Source: Deltaproteobacteria bacterium (GTDB lineage Bacteria; Myxococcota; Polyangia; Polyangiales; B10-G4). From it: DNA of 6,668 bases. The position numbers and the translations under genes were made by a program. The stretch covers positions 1 through 6,668 of the forward strand of contig JAFDCW010000250.1 in assembly GCA_019312705.1 (NCBI GenBank). The letters are read 5' to 3'. The notes beneath the pieces were generated by a model. The model was not told the origin of the DNA. It saw only the letters and a list, made by a program, of their open reading frames with translations, and ran no database searches. Position 1 is the stretch's first letter; each line of letters begins with the position of its first letter. Below, in pieces: positions 1 to 6,080 of the stretch.

Positions 1-1
1 A

Positions 2-1375
2 AACCTCTACGCGGCCTGGGTGGAGCAGCTCTTCGACTACCCCATCGACGAAGACATCACCTGGACCGACCTCCAGACGCTGCTCACGAACCGCGACAAC
101 AACCTGCTCTTCGACCACTTCGGCACCAACGAAGACGAGCGCCTCAATCTGCACCCGGACTGCGCCGACCTGCCGTACTTTCTTCGAGCCTACTTCAGCT
201 GGAAGATGAGCCTGCCCTTTGCTTTCCGGCGCTGCAGCCGAGGGCGGGCGGGGGTGGCCCCGCACTGCAACGACCTCAATACGAACCACGTCGAGCGCGG
301 CGGAGTCGACGCCGCCGCGTCGTTCTCGGTCTTCATTCGGTCGGTGGCCAACGGCGTGCACTCGGCGAGCGCCCGGACCGTGCCCCAGGACGACGCGACC
401 GACGTGTACCCCATTCCCATCGAGAGGAGCGCGATTCGCCCCGGCACCGTCTACGCCGACCCCTACGGTCACCTCCTGGTCGTCGCCGGGTGGGTGCCCC
501 AGGGCACAGAGCAGTACGGCATCATGCTGGGCGCCGACGCCCAGCCCGACGGCACCATCGGCCGCCGACGCTTCTGGCGCGGCTCGTTCCTCTTCAGCCC
601 CGAGACCGACGACGTCGGTGCCGGCTTCAAAGCATTCCGACCGGTGGTCTATGACCGGGCGTCTGAGACCATGAGCTCCCTCGACAACCGAACCCTCGCC
701 CGAACCCGGGCCCACGTGCGCTTCTCGACAGATCAATACGAGGGCACCGTCGACGACTTCTACGACCGCATGGAAGCGCTCATCAACCCGCGTCCCCTCG
801 ACCCCGAGGTGCGCATGGTAACGCTCATCGACGCCCTCGACGAAGGCGTCGCCCGACGCTTGGTCTCGATGAACAACGGCGTCGCCTACCAAGACGCCCA
901 CGGCTGGGCGACGATCGATATGCCCACCGGCTACGCCATCTTCGAGACGACCGGCCCTTGGGAAGACTTCTCGTCCCCAGCCCGGGACATGCGGCTGTTG
1001 ATCAGCATCGACGCGGTCATCGGTTTCCCCGACGCCGTAGGCAGGGTGCCCGAGCAGTTCGGCCTCACCGCCGACGCGGCCCCGGCGGCCGTCGCCGCCC
1101 TCGGGGCGCGCCTCACCGAGATACTGGCAGAGCGCAGCTTCGAGTATACGAAGAGCAACGGCGAGGCCCAGACCCTGACCCTCGGGGACGTCGTCGCGCG
1201 GAAAGCTGCCTTCGAGATGAGCTACAACCCCAACGACTGCATCGAGGTGCGATGGGGTGCCCCCACGGACAGCGAAGAATACGCCAGCTGCCGCCGCCAC
1301 GCGCCCCGGGAGCACCGCGATCGCATGACCCGCTACCGCGAGTGGTTCCAGAACCGCCGTCGCCCGGCCCGCTGA
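2..1375 (+). CDS. Partial myxobacterial protein of unknown function, possible papain/NlpC-like cysteine-hydrolase fold (5' end outside window)
   Basis: The frame is open to the left edge, reading NLYAAW before the first possible start (GTG at 20), so the gene very probably begins upstream. Numbering from that GTG, the visible part is 451 residues and ends at TGA. What can be seen: a DCADLPYFLRAYFSWK segment with Cys48 at the start of a helix, a Cys-rich stretch (Cys72, Cys83), an FxxFxRxVxxxVHS helix around 102-114, then VYADPYGHLLVV with His151, and ADAQPDG with Asp173 and Gln175. A Cys leading a helix, then His and a polar residue on strands, is the order found in papain-like and NlpC/P60 hydrolases; that reading is inference. 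FWRGSFLF and GAGFKAFRP follow, then a long helical and mixed C-terminal part with Cys407 and Cys424 and a basic tail. The specific function is not recognised. It could equally be a non-enzymatic envelope protein. No signal peptide is visible because the N-terminus is missing. Confidence 0.82.
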   Translation, partial: NLYAAWVEQLFDYPIDEDITWTDLQTLLTNRDNNLLFDHFGTNEDERLNLHPDCADLPYFLRAYFSWKMSLPFAFRRCSRGRAGVAPHCNDLNTNHVERGGVDAAASFSVFIRSVANGVHSASARTVPQDDATDVYPIPIERSAIRPGTVYADPYGHLLVVAGWVPQGTEQYGIMLGADAQPDGTIGRRRFWRGSFLFSPETDDVGAGFKAFRPVVYDRASETMSSLDNRTLARTRAHVRFSTDQYEGTVDDFYDRMEALINPRPLDPEVRMVTLIDALDEGVARRLVSMNNGVAYQDAHGWATIDMPTGYAIFETTGPWEDFSSPARDMRLLISIDAVIGFPDAVGRVPEQFGLTADAAPAAVAALGARLTEILAERSFEYTKSNGEAQTLTLGDVVARKAAFEMSYNPNDCIEVRWGAPTDSEEYASCRRHAPREHRDRMTRYREWFQNRRRPAR

Positions 1376-1402
1376 AACGCGGCGGCTCGGTGGTGCCAAT
1401 TC

Positions 1403-1447
1403 GGGTGGAAACCCTGGAGAACGCACCGTTCGCGGTGCCCCGAAGGG
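1403..1447 (+). other. Cluster of three short-loop hairpins in the gap before the VWA gene
   Basis: The 86-base gap between the TGA at 1375 and the ATG at 1462 holds three consecutive self-complementary elements. The first is GGGT-GGAA-ACCC (1403-1414, GNRA-type loop). The second is GCACCG-TTCG-CGGTGC (1423-1438, six perfect pairs with a UUCG loop). The third is CCC-GAA-GGG (1439-1447). No T-run follows any of them, so they do not form a classical intrinsic terminator. They may be a 3' processing or Rho-associated structure for the upstream gene, or a structured leader for the VWA gene. Chance is possible in such GC-rich DNA, especially for the two short stems. Confidence 0.4.
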
Positions 1448-1461
1448 TCGCTCCGTGTAGT

Positions 1462-1890
1462 ATGTCGCCCAACATGCTTCGCTCATTCTCCCTATTCGTA
1501 CCCGCGTCCCTCATCGCCGCGGCTCTTTTCACCCTCGCCGTGCCCCAGTTTGCTAGCGCCCAGGAGACGCGCTGCGAGGCGCCCCAGGTCTTGCTCGCGG
1601 TCGACAAGTCCTCGTCGATGCTGGGCACCATCCCCGGCGGCATGACCAAATGGGACGCGACGACCATGGCCATCGGCGAGCTCGCCGGCGCCTTCGCCGA
1701 CACCGTCGACATGGGCCTGATGGTCTTCCCCTTCCCCAACGAGTGCGGCCCCGGCTCGGTGACCGTGCCCATCGCCGACAACACGGCGACTGCCATCACC
1801 GACGGCCTCGGCACGCCGCCCCCGTCCGGCGGGTTCTATACGCCGATGGCCCAGAGCCTCGACGCCGCCGGCGCCGACCCGGCGCTCTAG
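1462..1890 (+). CDS. 5' part of the interrupted gene: signal peptide and first half of VWA domain
   Basis: This is the part that would be translated as it stands: 142 residues ending at the TAG. The ATG at 1462 is followed by a second in-frame ATG at 1474. Either gives a good Sec signal (MLRSFS, hydrophobic core, cleavage after ASA before QE at about residue 34), and neither has a strong ribosome binding site. The same frame is open upstream to about 958, but that stretch lies inside the previous gene and is very Arg/Pro-rich, so it is a shadow. After the signal, QVLLAVDKSSSM carries the metal-ion adhesion site Asp48-x-Ser50-x-Ser52. FYTPM supplies the expected MIDAS Thr at 128. The fragment stops before the later VWA strands, so it is unlikely to fold as a working domain. 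Confidence 0.75.
   Translation: MSPNMLRSFSLFVPASLIAAALFTLAVPQFASAQETRCEAPQVLLAVDKSSSMLGTIPGGMTKWDATTMAIGELAGAFADTVDMGLMVFPFPNECGPGSVTVPIADNTATAITDGLGTPPPSGGFYTPMAQSLDAAGADPAL
1888..1890 (+). other. In-frame TAG stop splitting the VWA domain
   Basis: The codon follows ADPAL and precedes DATRNNSLILITDG. The second half of the VWA domain resumes immediately in the same frame, with LILITDGW forming the expected strand and Asp-Gly motif. No other gene whose end is visible in the window uses TAG: five end in TGA and one in TAA. Several sense codons are one substitution away (CAG, GAG, TTG, TGG and others), so the ancestral residue cannot be fixed from this sequence alone. Confidence 0.9.
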
Positions 1891-2025
1891 GACGCGACGC
1901 GGAACAACTCGCTCATCCTCATCACCGATGGTTGGCAGTGGTGTGACGGCCACGACCCGGCGACCCGGTTCACCCCGGTCGAGGCGGTCGGCCGCCTCGC
2001 CGATGCCGGCACGACCGTCTACGTC

Positions 2026-2799
2026 GTGGGCTTCGGCGGCGCCGTGGACTCCCTCACGCTGAACCGCAGCGCGGTCCGGGCTGGGACGGGGATCACCGGC
2101 TGCGACGTGACCCTCTCGGACCCGGCGGGCACCGGGCACTGCTACCAGCAGGCCAACGACCTCGCCAGCCTCCGGGCTGCCCTCGCGGCGATCGCCCGGT
2201 CGATCACCGAAGAGACCTGCGACGGGATCGACAACGACTGCGACGGCACCATCGACGAGGGTTTCGACGTGGATATGGACGGGGTGACCTCCTGCGACGG
2301 CGACTGCGACGACTCGGCTGAGGGGACCTACCCCGGCGCCACCGACGAGTGCGACGGTGTCGACAACGACTGCGACGGCACCATCGACCCCGCCTGCGCC
2401 TGCACCGACGGCTTGAGCCGGGATTGTGGCATCAACGTCGGCGAGTGCGCCCTCGGCACCCAATCCTGCACGGGCGGGCGGTGGTCCGGCTGCGCCGGCT
2501 TCACGGGGCCGAGCGACGAGGTCTGCGACGGCGCGGACCAGGACTGCAACGGCGCCGTCGACGACGGCGCGACCTGCGCCGGCTCTCTGACCTGCGTCGA
2601 CGGCATCTGCGAAGACCTCTCGGAGCCCGCCGACGGTGGCGCCCCGCCCCCCGAGACCGGCGACAGCGGCTCCGGCGGCGTCGTCCGCGAAGAAGGCGGC
2701 TGCGGTTGCCGCGTCAGTAGCCCTCGTAGCGACAGCTACGGCTGGCTCGCCGCCCTCGGAGTGCTCGGTCTCGTCGCGGTCCGCCGCCGTCAGCGCTGA
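2026..2799 (+). CDS. 3' part of the interrupted gene: end of VWA domain, MopE-type repeats and MYXO-CTERM anchor
   Basis: The continuous frame after the stop begins at 1891. GTG at 2026 is only the first nominal start, and it lies inside the VWA strand VYVVGFGG, so it is not a believable native start. In gene numbering, the VWA part runs through LILITDGWQWCDGHDP and VVGFGGAVDSLTLN to the helix ASLRAALAAIARSITEE. Then come three CDGxDxDCxG repeats, a DVDMDGVTSCDGDCDD segment resembling Ca-binding Asp-rich loops, a GECALGTQSC...W..C Cys-rich linker, a low-complexity spacer and the GCGC/transmembrane/RRRQR tail. MopE repeats are named after a Methylococcus copper-binding surface protein; in myxobacteria they are very common in secreted proteins, and their ligand here is unproven. 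The fragment has no signal peptide of its own, so it would not reach the surface unless made by readthrough. Confidence 0.7.
   Translation: MGFGGAVDSLTLNRSAVRAGTGITGCDVTLSDPAGTGHCYQQANDLASLRAALAAIARSITEETCDGIDNDCDGTIDEGFDVDMDGVTSCDGDCDDSAEGTYPGATDECDGVDNDCDGTIDPACACTDGLSRDCGINVGECALGTQSCTGGRWSGCAGFTGPSDEVCDGADQDCNGAVDDGATCAGSLTCVDGICEDLSEPADGGAPPPETGDSGSGGVVREEGGCGCRVSSPRSDSYGWLAALGVLGLVAVRRRQR
2218..2568 (+). repeat. Three MopE-type CDGxDNDCDG repeats (protein-level)
   Basis: Repeat 1 (2218-2262) is CDGIDNDCDGTIDEG, repeat 2 (2350-2394) is CDGVDNDCDGTIDPA, and repeat 3 (2524-2568) is CDGADQDCNGAVDDG. Repeats 1 and 2 are near-identical also in DNA. Repeat 3 has Gln for Asn and Asn for Asp. 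Each unit has two Cys seven residues apart, with acidic residues between and after them, fitting a disulfide-bridged metal-binding loop. The spacing of the repeats is irregular because different Cys-rich segments lie between them. Confidence 0.85.
2695..2796 (+). other. MYXO-CTERM sorting tail
   Basis: The last residues read GGCGCRVSS, a short polar stretch, then WLAALGVLGLVAV as a single membrane helix and RRRQR as the basic end. The Cys pair (2701-2703 and 2707-2709), the helix and the Arg cluster are the three defining parts of the MYXO-CTERM signal, known from Myxococcota surface proteins and thought to be processed by myxosortases around the Cys. This is the strongest taxonomic marker in the window. 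Confidence 0.88.
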
Positions 2800-2833
2800 T
2801 ACTCGCAGGCGGCTCGCCCGAAGGCCCCCGCTC
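2800..2833. other. Short convergent gap between VWA and cytochrome genes
   Basis: Thirty-four GC-rich bases separate two stop codons on opposite strands. An imperfect stem is possible (GCGG 2809-2812 with CCGC 2828-2831, inner GCC/GGC around CGAA), but there is no T-run on either strand. A shared terminator is expected here from the layout but not demonstrated. Confidence 0.3.
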
Positions 2834-4144
2834 TCAGGGTGAGACGGGAGCTTCTTGGTCCATCACTTCGACGCGGGTACGCATCGTCTCTACCGCGATG
2901 GGATACTGGCCGAGGATGCCGTCGCCTTCGGCGTTCTCTTCGGTCATGCGGTGATTTTGGCCGATGACCTCGACGAAGAGGGGCGCGCCGGTGCCGCCCT
3001 GGTCCGCCGGCAGCGGCGCCTCGAAGCGCAGCTCCCGGGGCACGCGGGGCTCGAGGCTATTGTCCGAGAGCTGCCGCGCCTCGGGGTGCCACTCCCACCG
3101 CTCGCCGAAGCGCTCTTCGTGGTCCCAGAGGGACACGCCGTCTTCGCTCTGGATCGAGAGGCTCATGGTGATGAAGCGCTCCACGTCGCCGGTCGGCAAT
3201 ACATGACCCGCCCGGTGGTTGGTGACCGTGAGCTCGATGGCGACGGCGGCCTCGCCCCCGCCGGTCTCGGTGCGGTGCGCCGCGACTTCGATTTCATAGC
3301 CCGGCACGTAGAACCCCCGCACCGTTTCGACGTCCTCGGGGAACTTGGCGATTCCGCTCCCGGGCCAACGATGAACATGGCTGGTGCGCACCGGGCCGCC
3401 TTCGGCGATGGGTCGTTCGACCGTGGGCATGTGGCAGTCGATGCAGCCGAGGCCCTCCCGCGGAGCCGGGCCCATGGCCCACTCGTCGCCGGTGCTGAAG
3501 TTGCATACCAAGGTCCCCGACAGCCGGGCGTGCACGTTGTGACAGGCGACGCAGACCTGCTGTGAAAGGACCGTGGGGTCGACGCGCACCGGGTGGGGCG
3601 ACTCGCCCCCGAAGCCCGGCCCGAGGATCGCACCGTCGCGCACGTGGCAGGTCGCGCAAGTGATCGACTCCTGCTGAAGCACCGGGTCGAAGCGGTCGTT
3701 GTGCTCGGTGACGGGTCGCCGATAGTCGCCGTCGATCAGTCCGACGACGACATCCTCGAACTGATTCGCAAGGGGGGTGTGGCAGTTCGCGCAGAGCCAA
3801 AGCTTGTCGTCCTTGTTCCACTCGGCTTGAAACTGCCGGTCCTGAAGCGCGACGGCATGGGTCGCGGTCTGCCACTCGGCATAGATCTCGGTGTGGCACT
3901 CGCCGCACTCCGCCGCCCGTATGGTCTCGAGGCCTTCCGGGGTCTCCTGAAACGGAATCACGCGCATCCATGGCTCGGTGAGGGGGGTCACCGCGTCCTC
4001 CGCGACGGCCCCAGGACCGGAGGTGTCGCCGTTGGCACCGCCGTCACACGAACCGCAGGCGCTGAGCAGGGACAAGATGGACAAGATGGACAAAACGAGC
4101 AACGAGAAGACCGGGACCGCCCGGGCGATGGCCTTCGTCGCCAC
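2834..4144 (-). CDS. Pentahaem c-type cytochrome lipoprotein with C-terminal beta domain
   Basis: This 436-residue protein starts with a basic N-terminus and a hydrophobic core ending in lipobox LSAC, with Cys30 as the expected lipidated residue, so it should be exported by Sec and anchored to a membrane by lipid. Five CXXCH haem sites follow: Cys80-His84 (CGECH), Cys118-His122 (CANCH), Cys163-His167 (CATCH), Cys198-His202 (CVACH) and Cys234-His238 (CIDCH). Other histidines suited as distal ligands lie at 96, 148, 184, 205, 256 and 258. From about 280 to 436 there are no haem sites. Instead a beta-sandwich-like part contains VTNHRAGHVLPTGDVER, a motif I associate with the C-terminal domain of several multihaem cytochromes. 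The role is most likely electron transfer at the periplasm or cell surface; the partner is unknown. The GTG start at 4144 is supported by GAAGGAG ten bases upstream, inside the end of mobB, and the stop-to-start gap is 4 bases. It converges with the VWA gene. Confidence 0.9.
   Translation of the reverse strand: MATKAIARAVPVFSLLVLSILSILSLLSACGSCDGGANGDTSGPGAVAEDAVTPLTEPWMRVIPFQETPEGLETIRAAECGECHTEIYAEWQTATHAVALQDRQFQAEWNKDDKLWLCANCHTPLANQFEDVVVGLIDGDYRRPVTEHNDRFDPVLQQESITCATCHVRDGAILGPGFGGESPHPVRVDPTVLSQQVCVACHNVHARLSGTLVCNFSTGDEWAMGPAPREGLGCIDCHMPTVERPIAEGGPVRTSHVHRWPGSGIAKFPEDVETVRGFYVPGYEIEVAAHRTETGGGEAAVAIELTVTNHRAGHVLPTGDVERFITMSLSIQSEDGVSLWDHEERFGERWEWHPEARQLSDNSLEPRVPRELRFEAPLPADQGGTGAPLFVEVIGQNHRMTEENAEGDGILGQYPIAVETMRTRVEVMDQEAPVSP
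4071..4097 (-). repeat. 9-base tandem repeat inside the cytochrome signal peptide
   Basis: On the plus strand GACAAGATG occurs twice in a row (4071-4079, 4080-4088), followed by the degenerate copy GACAAAACG (4089-4097). On the coding strand this writes the repeated Leu-Ser-Ile units of the signal-peptide core. The unit is three codons, so copy-number change would keep frame and only lengthen or shorten the hydrophobic core. It is probably slippage tolerated in a sequence under composition rather than sequence constraint. Confidence 0.7.
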
Positions 4145-4148
4145 GGGC

Positions 4149-4709
4149 TCAACGCTCCTTCAACCAGGCAACGAGAAAGTCGGCGAGGCCACCCGCATCG
4201 TCGAGCCCAAAGAGAGGCACCTGCGTCTCCCACTCGGAGTCGGTGACGAGGGCCAGCATCTCGTCATAGTCGCAGAGCAACTTGGTGCTTCGGGCCGTTC
4301 GGTTGACTTCGATCTTGGGATAGTCACCGCGCTTGTAGCCCTCGGTGAGCACGAGGTCGTAGCCGACGCAGTGTCGGGCGATGACCGCGTCGAGGTCTCG
4401 GGACCCGGCCTCGCGGCGGAAGGTCGCGACCTGAACCGGGCTGACGCCCACCACGAGGTCAGCCCCCGCTTCGGCGAGGCGGTGGGTATCCTTCCCGGGG
4501 GTATCGAAGGAGCTCTCGTGGTGATGATGCTTCACCAGAGCCACGCGCAATCCGCGCTCTTTGAGGGCGGGAATGAGCGCCTCGAGGAGCGTGGTCTTGC
4601 CCGTATTGGACCGGGCGACGACCGAAACGATGGGCGGCGAGGGCGTCAAAATTGGCGGGGACGACGGAACATCAGTAGGCATGAATTCGGTCCGGCCGGA
4701 CGTTGGCAC
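4149..4709 (-). CDS. mobB: Molybdopterin-guanine dinucleotide biosynthesis protein MobB
   Basis: MobB is a cytoplasmic GTP-binding P-loop protein that assists MobA in attaching GMP to molybdopterin, giving the guanine dinucleotide cofactor used by DMSO-reductase-family enzymes. In this 186-residue protein the P-loop is ARSNTGKTTL (32-41). The family signature follows as VALVKHHHHE (56-65), then DTPGKDTHRLAEAGA (69-83). VLTEGYKRGDYPKIEV (120-135) is the conserved strand-loop with the TEG motif. The first P-loop residue is Ala32 rather than Gly, and the usual S-G before GKT is N-T; this is a mild departure that should still bind nucleotide. The GTG at 4709 is favoured because AGGAAGG lies just upstream. 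It adds a Pro-rich N-terminal leader of about 26 residues, longer than usual. ATG at 4682 would give 177 residues but lacks a good binding site. No mobA or molybdoenzyme is visible nearby. Confidence 0.9.
   Translation of the reverse strand: MPTSGRTEFMPTDVPSSPPILTPSPPIVSVVARSNTGKTTLLEALIPALKERGLRVALVKHHHHESSFDTPGKDTHRLAEAGADLVVGVSPVQVATFRREAGSRDLDAVIARHCVGYDLVLTEGYKRGDYPKIEVNRTARSTKLLCDYDEMLALVTDSEWETQVPLFGLDDAGGLADFLVAWLKER
4155..4161 (-). promoter_or_regulatory. Ribosome binding site of the cytochrome gene, inside the mobB 3' end
   Basis: On the minus strand GAAGGAG lies ten bases before the GTG at 4144 and overlaps the last codons of mobB, whose TGA is at 4151-4149. A strong Shine-Dalgarno here fixes the GTG start and suggests that the two genes are translated from one message with coupling. 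Confidence 0.65.
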
Positions 4710-4712
4710 GCA

Positions 4713-4719
4713 CCTTCCT
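4713..4719 (-). promoter_or_regulatory. Ribosome binding site for mobB deciding the GTG start
   Basis: On the minus strand AGGAAGG ends three bases before GTG 4709, and its AGGA core is six bases away. The alternative ATG at 4682 is preceded by a GC-rich stretch with no purine-rich site. This supports the longer MobB. Confidence 0.5.
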
Positions 4720-4729
4720 AGGGGTTCGG

Positions 4730-4748
4730 GGGGCTGGTGACAAGCCCC
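4730..4748 (-). other. Six-pair hairpin between the lipase gene and mobB
   Basis: On the minus strand GGGGCT, a seven-base loop and AGCCCC can form a stem in the 49-base gap after the lipase stop. No U-run follows, so it is not a convincing terminator. It may be an intercistronic structure or chance in GC-rich sequence. Confidence 0.3.
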
Positions 4749-4758
4749 GGATTTGGCA

Positions 4759-6054
4759 TTACGGCTCGGCGCAGGCGCGCCGCAGCTGCTCGTAGAGGGC
4801 GGGGTGATTCTGGAGTTGGTGATGCATGACGCCGCCGTAGCGGCTCGTCTCGATGGCGAAGTGAGCTTCGCGCATGGCAGGCCCCTGAGCGCTCGGCTCC
4901 CTCACCAACATATCGCCGACGAGGCGTCCGACGGGGTGGTCCGGGTCGCCGGTGATGGTGGCGGACATGAAGTAGTGCCGGGCGTCCGGGAGCAGGGTCG
5001 TATCGTCCATCGCGGCGAGGTCGGTCTCGAGCCAATGCTCGTCGATGACCGCGCCATGCGAGAGGTCCTTGATGCCCGCGCTCCGTCTAGCGAGCACGCG
5101 CGCGCCGATTTGCGCGGCTGGCAAGTCGATGGAGTCGAGGACCCCGGTCACGACGGTCCCCAGCTTGGCCAAGGGCGCGCCGCGGTGGGGCGCTCCGAGG
5201 CAGACGACCCGGCGCACCCGGGACGTCCAGTCGCTGCCGTCTTCTGCTCCGTAGTGGCAGGCGCTGCGAACCACCAGGCCACCCATGCTGTGGCCCACCA
5301 GGGTGAGATCTTCGATGGGCACGGGATAAGCCGAGACAAAACGCTCGAGCTCTGCGGCGAGCAGGCGCCCGTTTTCTGAAACGTGGCGCCCGGTGTTGTA
5401 GCGGAGGTAGACGGGGGTGAACCCGAGGTCCCGCTCGAGGAGGGAGCCGACGGTGATGCCCGGCTCCGCGTGGTAGGCCTCAGACTCCAAGCACCAGGAC
5501 CATTCCGTGGTGGCCAGGCCATGCACGAAGAGAGCGACCCGGGGGCTTCTATCGGGGGCGGCCTCGGCGAGCGAATCGGCATCGAGGGGCACGTAGCGGT
5601 CGCGAATACGAAACGCCATGCCCATGTCGAGGCCGTTGCCCTTGGCGCTGAGGTGGTGGCCGACGACCGCGTTCACCAGGCCAACCGCTGCGTCGCCGAG
5701 CCACGCGCCGGTGGCCGTTGCGTCGGAGCGCATCGGCATGGCGCGGACCGGGCCGCCCTCGGCCGGGGCTGGGGCCGCCGCTTCCGCGGCGGCTGCATCG
5801 AGGGCCGCGTCGCTCAGCCGCTCGACGACGCGATTGACCACCCTCACGGTGGCCAGCACCCCCCGGGTCGAGAAGCGCCGCACCGCATCGAGCAAACGAA
5901 CCGGCTCGCGCAGGGGCTCCATCTGGTCGGTCACCGCCGTCACGGTGCGCATCGTCGACTCGTGGCCGACGTCGACCAGCTCAGTGGTCGCGTCGACCCC
6001 ATCGTGGACGAGCGCTTTGAGGCCCCGCCACTTCCGCCCGTCCCGCTTGGTCAT
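4759..6054 (-). CDS. Alpha/beta-hydrolase, lipase/esterase type (PGAP1-like) with long N-terminal extension
   Basis: This 431-residue protein is predicted to hydrolyse an ester or lipid substrate, which cannot be named from the sequence. The hydrolase core begins near 170. VALFVHGL (173-180) is the first strand with the HG oxyanion-hole motif. GHSMGGLV (254-261) is the nucleophile elbow with Ser256. VCLGAPHRGAPLAK (284-297) is the segment typical of lipase/PGAP1-like hydrolases. GDMLVREPSA (380-389) offers the acid at Asp381, and GGVMHHQL (407-414) the catalytic His at 411 or 412. The first 165 residues are not hydrolase. They look helical with amphipathic stretches, plus an Ala/Pro-rich linker around 84-100, and I do not recognise them. 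No signal peptide or membrane helix is evident, so a cytoplasmic or peripheral location is likely. The start is ATG 6054 with only a weak binding site. It follows the upstream gene by 26 bases and precedes mobB by 49. Confidence 0.88.
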   Translation of the reverse strand: MTKRDGRKWRGLKALVHDGVDATTELVDVGHESTMRTVTAVTDQMEPLREPVRLLDAVRRFSTRGVLATVRVVNRVVERLSDAALDAAAAEAAAPAPAEGGPVRAMPMRSDATATGAWLGDAAVGLVNAVVGHHLSAKGNGLDMGMAFRIRDRYVPLDADSLAEAAPDRSPRVALFVHGLATTEWSWCLESEAYHAEPGITVGSLLERDLGFTPVYLRYNTGRHVSENGRLLAAELERFVSAYPVPIEDLTLVGHSMGGLVVRSACHYGAEDGSDWTSRVRRVVCLGAPHRGAPLAKLGTVVTGVLDSIDLPAAQIGARVLARRSAGIKDLSHGAVIDEHWLETDLAAMDDTTLLPDARHYFMSATITGDPDHPVGRLVGDMLVREPSAQGPAMREAHFAIETSRYGGVMHHQLQNHPALYEQLRRACAEP

Positions 6055-6080
6055 GGCACCAATCTAGCTCGTTCCGCGCT

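Larger units (their letters stand above)
1462..2799 (+). pseudogene. VWA / MopE-repeat / MYXO-CTERM surface protein gene, interrupted by one in-frame TAG
   Basis: Read as one gene this is 446 codons: ATG at 1462, an internal TAG as codon 143 (1888-1890), and the natural TGA at 2797-2799. Domain order is complete: Sec signal peptide (about 1-34), VWA domain (about 40-240), three MopE-type Cys/Asp repeats with a Cys-rich linker (253-370), a Gly/Pro/Ser spacer (about 395-412), and a MYXO-CTERM tail (414-445). Signal and sorting tail together predict export through Sec and retention at the cell surface after processing by a myxosortase-type enzyme; that is family knowledge. Both halves are in the same frame and keep all motifs, so a base substitution rather than an indel explains the stop. 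Without readthrough the N-part would be exported but lack its fold and anchor, and the C-part would have no signal. Whether this is a real pseudogene, a sequence error or a suppressed stop cannot be decided from the window. Confidence 0.8.

Noticed and set aside
958..1461. Upstream in-frame extension of the VWA gene to 958
   Set aside because: It overlaps the end of the preceding gene, is dominated by Arg, Pro and Gly, and would bury the signal peptide; the ATG at 1462 or 1474 gives a proper Sec signal.
1376..1461. Sigma-54 or sigma-70 promoter before the VWA gene
   Set aside because: No properly spaced -24/-12 or -35/-10 pair could be found; the TAGTAT at 1458-1463 overlaps the start codon.
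1888..1890. Pyrrolysine insertion at the TAG
   Set aside because: Pyrrolysine is known mainly from methylamine methyltransferases and a few others, and nothing at this place in a VWA domain calls for it; a substitution or error is simpler.
1492..2463. 323-codon open frame on the minus strand across the VWA gene
   Set aside because: Its translation is Val/Gly/Ala/Asp-rich low-complexity sequence, the mirror of the GC-rich codon bias of the plus-strand gene, whose domains are unmistakable.
2800..2833. Bidirectional intrinsic terminator between convergent genes
   Set aside because: Only an imperfect short stem and no T-run on either strand.
2855..4721. Long plus-strand open frames across the cytochrome and mobB
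   Set aside because: They are antisense to genes with five CXXCH sites and MobB motifs, and their translations show no domain pattern.
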